18,525 nucleotides of DNA from Christensenellaceae bacterium (GTDB taxonomy: Bacteria; Bacillota; Clostridia; Christensenellales; Borkfalkiaceae), in the NCBI GenBank assembly GCA_948482865.1, contig CAOMHR010000011.1:1-18525 (forward strand), in the 5' to 3' direction. The notes under the pieces are model-generated. The model worked only from the letters and a program-made list of their open reading frames with translations. It made no database searches and was not told where the DNA came from. Both the position numbers and the translations under genes were made by a program. This document shows positions 12,923 through 18,525 of the stretch, piece by piece (the stretch's first letter is position 1; each line of letters begins with the position of its first letter).

Positions 12923-14065
12923 ATGGAAAAAATTTTTGAACAGATAAAGAGTATGCGCTCAAGCGGTTTCAATTTCGGCACGGGACGCACCCGCGAAATT
13001 TTAGACAGGCTGGGACGCCCCGATTGCAAACTGAAAATTGCGCACATAGCGGGTACCAACGGCAAGGGTTCTACGGCGGAATATCTGACGTCAATACTTA
13101 TTGCCGCGGGCAAAAAAACGGGAACGTTTACGTCCCCCGAAGTTTACGGCTATTTTGAACAGTTCTGCATTGACGGGCAGCCCGTAAACGAAAAATTTTT
13201 GGCTGACTGCTTTTCAAAGGCTTACGCATACGGCGCCGTACTCGGCGCGACTTCCTTCGAAATAGAAACCGCGGGAACGATTTTCTCCTTTGCGGAAAGC
13301 GGTTGCGAATACGCCGTTATAGAGTGCGGTCTGGGCGGACTGACGGATGCGACGAATGCGATTTTTAAAAAGGAAGTTGCAATTATTACTTCGGTTTCGC
13401 TTGAACATACGCAATATCTGGGCAGCACGGTTGAACAGATATGCGGGCAGAAAGCGGGCATTATAAAGGACTGTCCCGCGGTGGTGAGTTCGTTGCAGAC
13501 GGAAGAAGCGAAAAAGTATTTTGAAAACACGGGTGCGCAGTTTGCACCGCCATGCGGTTACAGCCTTAAAATGCGCGGCAAGGCGCAGCCCTATAACGCG
13601 GGCGCTGCGGCTTGCGCCGCAAGGATATTGGGCATAGAAGAAAAATATATAAAACAGGGCATTGAAAACGCCTGCCTTGCAGGACGGCTGGAAGTAATTA
13701 AAAAGGATAAAACTTATATTCTCGACGGCGCGCACAATCCGCAGAGTTTTGAAAATCTCGCACATTTTTTAAAGGATTACCAAGCGGACAAAAACACGCT
13801 TGTGTTCGGCTGCCTGTCCGATAAAGACGCGGACAAATGCCTTGAACTTGTAAAAGAGCGCGCGGGCGGGATAATAGCCGTCGTACCCCAGTCGTACAGG
13901 GCAATGGACGGGGATAAAATTTTCGGTATTTGTAAAAAACATTTCGGTGCGGCGGAACAAGCCGACGGCATAGTTTCCGCGCTTGAAAAGGCGCGGGGCG
14001 AAACTGTGACGGTCTGTGGTTCGTTCACGCTTTTAAAAAAAGCTAAAGAGTGGATATTAAAATGA
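12923..14065 (+). CDS. folC: Folylpolyglutamate synthase / dihydrofolate synthase FolC
   Basis: FolC adds glutamate to dihydropteroate and/or to folates, using ATP. Motifs in order: P-loop HIAGTNGKGST (41-51), VIECGLGGLTDATN (132-145), SLEHTQYLGSTVEQICGQKA (159-178) with the lysine expected to be carbamylated (Lys177), and the domain-hinge ILDGAHNPQS (266-275). At 380 residues it is shorter than most FolC proteins (about 420-440), with compact loops in the C-terminal domain. The ATG at 12923 was chosen because the usual N-terminal helix starts there; an earlier in-frame start would translate the riboswitch. No Shine-Dalgarno is possible, since the T-run of the terminator abuts the ATG. It is the first gene of folC-folP-folBK. 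Confidence 0.93.
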   Translation: MEKIFEQIKSMRSSGFNFGTGRTREILDRLGRPDCKLKIAHIAGTNGKGSTAEYLTSILIAAGKKTGTFTSPEVYGYFEQFCIDGQPVNEKFLADCFSKAYAYGAVLGATSFEIETAGTIFSFAESGCEYAVIECGLGGLTDATNAIFKKEVAIITSVSLEHTQYLGSTVEQICGQKAGIIKDCPAVVSSLQTEEAKKYFENTGAQFAPPCGYSLKMRGKAQPYNAGAAACAARILGIEEKYIKQGIENACLAGRLEVIKKDKTYILDGAHNPQSFENLAHFLKDYQADKNTLVFGCLSDKDADKCLELVKERAGGIIAVVPQSYRAMDGDKIFGICKKHFGAAEQADGIVSALEKARGETVTVCGSFTLLKKAKEWILK

Positions 14066-14856
14066 TTATCGGCGGCAAAAAATTTGAAAACTACACCTAC
14101 GTAATGGCAATTGTAAATCTTACGCCTGACTCGTTTTTTGCGGACAGCCGCAAGGACGAGTACACCGTTTTAAAAGCGGTTGAAAGGGCGGTAAAAGACG
14201 GTGCGGCGGTTATAGACGTGGGCGCGCAGTCCACGCGCCCGAATTACGTTGAAGTTTCCGCCGAAGAAGAAATTTCGCGCTTTGAAAAGCCGTTGCGGCT
14301 GATTAAGCAAAATTTTGATATACCCGTTTCCGTTGATACATATTTTGCCAAGAGCGCGGAAGCGGCGCTTGACCTGGGCGCGGATATGATAAACGACATA
14401 TGGGGGCTTTCGCTGGACGGGGCAATGGCGGAAATTGTGGCAAAGCGCAATGCTTCGGTTTGCATAATGCACAATGCGAAGCAGCCGCTTGAAGGCGCCA
14501 TATGGCAGGCTGTAACTTCGTTTTTGCGGCGGCAGGCGCAATTTGCCGTTGAAAAGGGCATTGACAGGGACAAAATCTGTCTGGACGGCGGCATAGGCTT
14601 TGCAAAGTCCAAAGAACAGAATTGGGAACTTTTAAACGGTTATCACCGCCTGTCCGCGCTGGGCTATCCGTTGCTGCTGGGAACAAGCCGCAAGTCTATG
14701 TTCGGCGGGGAAATCAAGGACAGACTTTTACAGACGGTTGAAAGCACGCGGCTTGCCGCGAAAAATAAAGTTCTTTTTGTGCGCGTGCACGACGTAAAGG
14801 AAAACGCGCAGGCGATAAAGGAGGAGTATGAACGAAATACAGATTCGCGGACTTGA
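14062..14856 (+). CDS. folP: Dihydropteroate synthase FolP
   Basis: Condenses 6-hydroxymethyl-dihydropterin pyrophosphate with p-aminobenzoate; the target of sulfonamides. The 264-residue TIM-barrel protein has the family motifs: VMAIVNLTPDSF (14-25), VIDVGAQSTRP (50-60), VSVDTYFAKSAEAAL (89-103), ADMINDIWGL (107-116), CIMHN (134-138), LDGGIGFAKS (174-183), LLGTSRKSMFG (205-215) and VRVHDV (240-245). Its ATG overlaps the folC stop in ATGA; the GTG twelve bases earlier is a less likely start. Compared with the usual DPGIGFGK, the Pro and the second Gly are replaced (DGGIGFAK); all other key residues (Asn, Asp, Lys, Arg, His) look intact, so I expect it to be active. Confidence 0.95.
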   Translation: MIIGGKKFENYTYVMAIVNLTPDSFFADSRKDEYTVLKAVERAVKDGAAVIDVGAQSTRPNYVEVSAEEEISRFEKPLRLIKQNFDIPVSVDTYFAKSAEAALDLGADMINDIWGLSLDGAMAEIVAKRNASVCIMHNAKQPLEGAIWQAVTSFLRRQAQFAVEKGIDRDKICLDGGIGFAKSKEQNWELLNGYHRLSALGYPLLLGTSRKSMFGGEIKDRLLQTVESTRLAAKNKVLFVRVHDVKENAQAIKEEYERNTDSRT

Positions 14857-15616
14857 ATTCGAAGCCTGCCACGGCGTAAACCCGGACGAAAAGACCGCCC
14901 CGCAAAAATTTATTGTGGATGCGGATATTAAAACCGACTTTTACGCCGCCGCCAAGGACGACGATATCTGCCGCACGGTGAACTATGCAAAAGTCTGTAA
15001 AACCATTGCCGCGGCGGTGCAGGGCAACGTTTTCAATTTAATCGAAAAACTTGCCTACGAGTGCGCTTTTTGCATAACCGAAAATTTTGAAAGGGTTGAA
15101 AGTGTGAGCGTCACCGTTAAAAAACCCGAAGCGCCTATGAGCAGAATATTCGATTACGTTGCCGCCCGCGTTGCCCTTGAAAGGAATGAAGTATATCTCT
15201 CGCTCGGTTCAAGCCTTGGCGACAAAAAGCAATATCTTGACAGGGCTGTCGCGCTTCTGGACAAGGTGCGCGGCGTAAGGGTGGAAAAAGTTTCTTCCTA
15301 TATTAAAACCGAGCCGTACGGCGGCGCGGCTGAAAACGAGTTTTTAAACTGCGCGGTAAAAATTTCAACCGTGCTTTCGCCCGAAAATCTGTTATACGAG
15401 ATACACCGTATAGAAGCGGAGTGCGGCAGGGTGCGCAAACAGCGTTGGGGCGACAGGACTCTGGACATAGATATTATATTTTTCGGCAACAAAATTTTAA
15501 AGGAACAAAACCTGACCGTACCCCACGCCGACTATAAAAACCGCGATTTCGTGCTGATTCCTTTAAAGGAAATTGCAGACGGCTTTATTTGCCCCGATAC
15601 GGGCAAACCGTTATGA
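14828..15616 (+). CDS. folK: Bifunctional dihydroneopterin aldolase / HPPK (FolB-FolK fusion)
   Basis: Two consecutive steps of folate synthesis in one 262-residue chain. Residues 1-117 are FolB: IRGLEFEACHGVNPDEK (6-22), the conserved Tyr53 in TVNYAKV, NLIEKLA with Glu73, and VTVKKPEAPM with the catalytic Lys near 98-99. Residues 121-262 are FolK: VYLSLGSSLGDKKQYL (122-137), SSYIKTEPYGG (156-166), and QRWGDRTLDIDIIFFG (205-220) with the two Mg-binding Asp residues, followed by VPHADYKNRDFVLIPL. A strong ribosome site (AAAGGAGG, 14817-14824) precedes the ATG, which overlaps folP by 29 bases. FolBK would feed FolP and FolC of the same operon. FolE and FolQ functions must be supplied from elsewhere. 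Confidence 0.95.
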   Translation: MNEIQIRGLEFEACHGVNPDEKTAPQKFIVDADIKTDFYAAAKDDDICRTVNYAKVCKTIAAAVQGNVFNLIEKLAYECAFCITENFERVESVSVTVKKPEAPMSRIFDYVAARVALERNEVYLSLGSSLGDKKQYLDRAVALLDKVRGVRVEKVSSYIKTEPYGGAAENEFLNCAVKISTVLSPENLLYEIHRIEAECGRVRKQRWGDRTLDIDIIFFGNKILKEQNLTVPHADYKNRDFVLIPLKEIADGFICPDTGKPL

Positions 15617-15642
15617 CTGGCGTTTAAAAAATACGTTTATGC

Positions 15643-15676
15643 AATATGCACAAATATTTTTAAGAAATATGTACAA
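15643..15676. repeat. Short direct repeat upstream of the ppx promoter
   Basis: AATATGCACAA at 15643-15653 and AATATGTACAA at 15666-15676 match at ten of eleven positions, 23 bases apart (about two helical turns). The second copy overlaps the proposed -35 of ppx, so the pair could be an operator. No regulator can be named. The rest of 15617-15765 shows only the promoter and a small hairpin (15738-15751). Confidence 0.35.
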
Positions 15677-15698
15677 GCCGTAAAAGTTATGATACACT
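15670..15698 (+). promoter_or_regulatory. Probable promoter for the ppx gene
   Basis: TGTACA at 15670-15675 and TACACT at 15693-15698 are 17 bases apart, with TGA directly before the -10 (extended -10). A weaker alternative is TTGGCT (15706-15711) with TATTAC (15730-15735). Confidence 0.45.
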
Positions 15699-15765
15699 TA
15701 GTACATTGGCTTAATATTTGTTTTATTCATATTACTAAGGCGAAAACGCCTGTCAGGAGATTAAT

Positions 15766-17280
15766 TTGGAAAAGATAGGAATTATTGATTTAGGCTCTAA
15801 TTCGGCAAGACTGGTCATTGTGAATCTGTTTGCGGAAGGCTATTTTATGGTCGTGGACGAACTGAAAGAAAGCGTCCGTTTAGGGCAGGATATGGAACGC
15901 GACGGTTTTTTAAAGCCCCAGCGCGTTGCGGAAACAATTAAAACTTTAAAGATGTTCCGCCGTCTTTGCGACGCCAGCGGCGTTTCACGCATTATTGCGG
16001 TTGCAACCGCAGCCGTGCGCCGCGCAAAAAACCAGCGCAGTTTTTTAGACGAAATTCAGGCGAGCTGCGGCATTAAAATACGCGTACTCACCGCCGAAGA
16101 AGAAGCGGTTTACGTTTACCGCGGCGTGATAAACACAATGGACGTGCCCAAGGGCCTTATTCTCGAAATAGGCGGCGGCTCGACCAAAATCGTTTACTAC
16201 AACAGAAGAAACATTTTGAATTACGTCACTATGCCTTTCGGCGCGGTGACGTTGACGGGGCTTTTTTCGGACGACGGTTTAAAGCCCGAAGAGCAGGCTA
16301 AAAAGATTGAAGAGTTTTTTACCGAGCAGCTTAAACAGATTGAATGGATTAACGAAATCGACCCAGACGTTCAGATGATAGGGGTGGGCGGCTCTTTCAG
16401 AAACCTTTTCAAAATAAACAAAATCGTAAACAAGTATTCGCTCGACACCGTTCATAATTATTCAATGAGCGTTGAAGACTTTGAGTCGGTTTACGATATG
16501 TTAAAGGTTCTGGACCTTGACAAAAAGAAGAAGATAAAGGGACTTTCGGCAGAGCGTGCGGATATACTTCCCGCCGCGCTTGCGATAGCTAAATCTTTTA
16601 TTTCCTATTTCAACTTCGAAAAATTCGTTATCTCTGGCGCGGGGCTGAGAGAAGGCATTATGTTCAACCAGGCGCTTCCTTTGACGGAAGAAAAGCCTAT
16701 TTCGGACGTTCTCAACTATTCGCTTACGACGCTCGTCAAGTACTACGGTTGCGACGAAAAGCACGTTGAACACGTCGTTAATCTCAGCATACAGCTGTTT
16801 AAACAGTTGCGCGTTCTGCACAAATTCCCCAGACAGTACCTGAGAATTCTGAAAGTTGCCGCAACCTTGCACGACTGCGGAATGAAAATAAAATATTACA
16901 ACCACCAGCGCCACAGCTGTTATATGATTTTAAACTCTAACCTTTACGGACTTTCGCACAGGGATATCGTTCTTGCGGCGTTTACCGCCTGCTGTCATAA
17001 AAAGGAAGACATCAATCTTTACGACTGGTCGAGATACAAGTGCCTTTTGGGCGAAGACGATATCGAAATAGTAAAGCGTCTCGGGGTTATACTCCGCATT
17101 GCCGAAAGCCTTGACAGGTCTATGTCGGGCGCGGTCAAGTCGATAAACTGCGACATTCTGGGCGATTCGGTTATAATGAAGACGGAAGTTGAAGGGGAAG
17201 CTACTCTTGAAATCCGCAACGCTATGGCGGCGAGCGCGGAGTTCAGAAAATCTTTCCGCAAAAATCTTGAAATTTTATAA
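15766..17280 (+). CDS. ppx: Ppx/GppA exopolyphosphatase-family protein with C-terminal HD domain
   Basis: A 504-residue enzyme that hydrolyses terminal phosphates from polyphosphate or from guanosine pentaphosphate. Residues 1-300 are the actin-fold Ppx/GppA domain: first phosphate loop IIDLGSNSAR (6-15), AEEEAVYVYRGV (110-121) with the expected catalytic Glu, second phosphate loop EIGGGSTKIVYY (134-145) and GVGGSFRNL (206-214). Residues 310-504 are an HD-type helical domain, with HVEHVVNL (333-340), TLHDCGMK (367-374) and YNHQRHSCYMI (378-388), and then ILRIAESLDRS. The start is a TTG at 15766 with AGGAGA six bases upstream; no ATG fits the conserved N-terminus. Which substrate it prefers, polyphosphate or (p)ppGpp, cannot be told from sequence. 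Confidence 0.92.
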   Translation: MEKIGIIDLGSNSARLVIVNLFAEGYFMVVDELKESVRLGQDMERDGFLKPQRVAETIKTLKMFRRLCDASGVSRIIAVATAAVRRAKNQRSFLDEIQASCGIKIRVLTAEEEAVYVYRGVINTMDVPKGLILEIGGGSTKIVYYNRRNILNYVTMPFGAVTLTGLFSDDGLKPEEQAKKIEEFFTEQLKQIEWINEIDPDVQMIGVGGSFRNLFKINKIVNKYSLDTVHNYSMSVEDFESVYDMLKVLDLDKKKKIKGLSAERADILPAALAIAKSFISYFNFEKFVISGAGLREGIMFNQALPLTEEKPISDVLNYSLTTLVKYYGCDEKHVEHVVNLSIQLFKQLRVLHKFPRQYLRILKVAATLHDCGMKIKYYNHQRHSCYMILNSNLYGLSHRDIVLAAFTACCHKKEDINLYDWSRYKCLLGEDDIEIVKRLGVILRIAESLDRSMSGAVKSINCDILGDSVIMKTEVEGEATLEIRNAMAASAEFRKSFRKNLEIL

Positions 17281-17282
17281 TT

Positions 17283-17311
17283 TTAATGCCGCGTGATATA
17301 AGCGGCATTAA
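17283..17311 (+). terminator. Weak hairpin between ppx and maf
   Basis: A 10-bp perfect stem (17283-17292 with 17302-17311) with a nine-base loop. No T-run follows on the plus strand (CTGTTT), so it may be an mRNA stabiliser or a leaky terminator. It lies nine bases before the maf ATG, which has no Shine-Dalgarno. Confidence 0.45.
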
Positions 17312-17320
17312 CTGTTTACT

Positions 17321-17872
17321 ATGAAATATATTCTGGCAAGCGCCTCGCCGCGGAGAAGGGAACTTTTGTCCCAGATTCTGTCGGATTTCGAGGTCGTTCC
17401 CGCGATAGCGGAAGAAAAAGTTAATCTTGCAATGTTTCCCGAAAAAATGGCTTGCGCCCTTGCCGAACACAAGTGCGACGAAGTGTTTGAAAAGAATAAA
17501 GACGCTACCGTTATCGGATGCGACACGGTGGTATATTTCGACGGGGAAGTGTTGGGCAAGCCCAAAGGCAGGGACGACGCGGCTAAGACGCTTAAAAGGC
17601 TTTCGGGCAGGACGCACTACGTAATTACGGGCGTGTGCGTCAGGAACAAGTATAGGAAAATTATAGACTTTGACAGAACGGAAGTGAAATTCAACGTTCT
17701 TTCGGACGAGTTCATAAAAATTTACACGGACGGCGGATCCCCGCTGGATAAGGCGGGCAGCTACGGAATACAGGACGGCGGAATAGTAAAGGAATACTTC
17801 GGCAGTTACACAAACGTTGTTGGGCTGCCCGTAACGCTGGTAAGAAAAATGATTAACGAGGTACGCGAATGA
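17321..17872 (+). CDS. maf: Maf-family nucleotide pyrophosphatase
   Basis: Maf proteins hydrolyse non-canonical or excess nucleoside triphosphates (typically dTTP, UTP and modified bases) and are linked to septum formation in B. subtilis. The 183-residue product has the expected motifs: LASASPRRRELL (5-16), VIGCDTVVYFDGEVLGKPKG (64-83) with the catalytic Asp68, SGRTHYVITGV (95-105) and DKAGSYGIQDGG (143-154). Length is normal for the family. The ATG at 17321 begins the conserved strand; no ribosome site is evident. The stop overlaps the next start as ATGA. Neighbourhood with an mreB-like gene recalls the maf-radC-mreB cluster of Bacillus, though radC is absent here. Confidence 0.94.
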   Translation: MKYILASASPRRRELLSQILSDFEVVPAIAEEKVNLAMFPEKMACALAEHKCDEVFEKNKDATVIGCDTVVYFDGEVLGKPKGRDDAAKTLKRLSGRTHYVITGVCVRNKYRKIIDFDRTEVKFNVLSDEFIKIYTDGGSPLDKAGSYGIQDGGIVKEYFGSYTNVVGLPVTLVRKMINEVRE

Positions 17873-18525
17873 AAAGACTTGCAATAGATATGGGTTCAAG
17901 CACAACCAAAATATATATGCCCGGTTGCGGCGTAGTGCTTATGGAAGCAACCTGTATCGCCGTTGAAGAAATGATTGACAACGGTCAGAAAATCGTGAAT
18001 ATAAAAGCTCTCGGTGACAAAGCCCGCGCTCTTTCGGGCAGGGCGGCATTAAACACCCATATCGTAAACCCCGTCGTCGAAGGCGACATAGTAAACGAAA
18101 CGCTGGCGGCGTGCCTTTTAGAATACTTTTTAAATAAGGTTGAAATAACGAGAAGAAGGGCAAAACGCACAGAAATTATGTTTATTCTGCCCTGCGGCTG
18201 CAAACCTTCGTTAAAGGAAAAGTATCAGCGCATTGCGGACGCGTGCGGGATTTGTATGACGTACTTCACGCTCAATCCCTTTGCCGCTGTACTCGGGCAG
18301 AACGTTGCCATCAACGAGAGCGCGCCCATGTTTTTGCTTGACATAGGATACGGAATATGCAACATAGCGGCGCTTTCGCAGGACGGAATAATTTCCGGCA
18401 TAAACGTAAATCTCGGCGGCGGCAATATAGACGTGCATTTAATAGATATGCTCGCCGAAAAGTACAATATAAAAATTCCGCCGCGCACTATCGAAGACGA
18501 TACTTCCGCGTCCAGCTTGGACATA
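17869..18525 (+). CDS. Divergent MreB-like actin-fold protein (partial, runs off the right edge)
   Basis: 219 codons are present with no stop before the window ends. The beginning, RLAIDMGSSTTKIYMPGCGV (3-22), matches the MreB phosphate-1 strand-loop and the hairpin after it. Residues 47-77 (ALGDKARALSGR, then HIVNPVVEGDIVNE) align with the MreB AVGEEAK..GR and RPLKDGVIADF segments. Further on are ILPCGCKPSLKEKY (106-119), LDIGYGICNIAAL (157-169) and INVNLGGGNID (178-188). MreB forms membrane-bound filaments that guide cell-wall synthesis. The nucleotide-contacting loops differ from the norm: DLGTANT reads DMGSSTT and DIGGGTTE reads DIGYGICN. The start overlaps maf by four bases. It may be a diverged MreB paralogue rather than the main shape determinant. 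Confidence 0.75.
   Translation, partial: MKRLAIDMGSSTTKIYMPGCGVVLMEATCIAVEEMIDNGQKIVNIKALGDKARALSGRAALNTHIVNPVVEGDIVNETLAACLLEYFLNKVEITRRRAKRTEIMFILPCGCKPSLKEKYQRIADACGICMTYFTLNPFAAVLGQNVAINESAPMFLLDIGYGICNIAALSQDGIISGINVNLGGGNIDVHLIDMLAEKYNIKIPPRTIEDDTSASSLDI

Noticed and set aside
1..18525. CRISPR arrays, tRNA or rRNA genes, prophage or defence systems
   Set aside because: No spaced direct repeats, cloverleaf sequences, integrases, transposases or nuclease cassettes were seen on either strand.

Overview
The window reads as chromosomal DNA from an endospore-forming member of the Clostridia (Firmicutes). It carries the sporulation genes spoVT, spoIIGA, sigE and sigG, a tetrahydrofolate riboswitch, and gene orders shared with Bacillus and Clostridium (spoVT-yabM-yabN; spoIIGA-sigE-sigG-...-ylmC; maf next to an mreB-like gene). 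The moderately GC-rich codon use, short intergenic gaps and very regular perfect-stem terminators suggest an uncultured gut Clostridia lineage. That placement is an inference; there is no rRNA or tRNA here to test it.

Layout. 1-1616: a terminator of an upstream gene, then a MATE-family exporter. 1686-2676: a single-gene unit for a prolipoprotein diacylglyceryl transferase-like protein with its own promoter. 2681-7006: spoVT behind a sigma-G-like promoter, then a SpoVB/YabM flippase, a YabN-type MazG protein and a DusB-type tRNA-dihydrouridine synthase, overlapping each other and ending in a strong terminator. 7016-8081 (minus strand): an AT-rich island with a BspA-like leucine-rich-repeat surface protein. 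Ahead of it lies a leader of about 290 nt that folds on paper into a multi-branched RNA closed by a perfect 12-bp stem, followed by a terminator/antiterminator-like segment. This is the most unusual part of the window. 8131-11675: spoIIGA-sigE-sigG, a CvpA-like membrane protein and a YlmC/YmxH PRC-barrel protein with an odd Pro/Cys-rich tail. 11690-12735 (minus): a DUF421 (YetF-like) plus DUF4363 pair. 12770-15616: a folate operon folC-folP-folBK under an extended -10 promoter, a THF riboswitch and an intrinsic terminator placed directly before folC. 15670-18525: a Ppx/GppA-HD phosphatase, Maf, and a divergent MreB-like protein that runs off the right edge.

How the parts work together. SpoIIGA is the protease that matures pro-sigma-E in the mother cell. 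Sigma-G then drives late forespore genes, and the promoter in front of spoVT looks like one of its targets. In the folate unit FolB and FolK (fused) make the pterin pyrophosphate, FolP joins it to p-aminobenzoate, and FolC adds glutamate; the riboswitch would let THF shut off the operon. No folE or folQ is present in the window.

Several genes have no recognisable Shine-Dalgarno sequence (MATE, spoVB-like, dusB, spoIIGA, ylmC, folC, DUF421, maf). Gaps longer than about 300 bases without a gene: only 7760-8168, which holds the leader RNA candidate and the divergent promoters described below.
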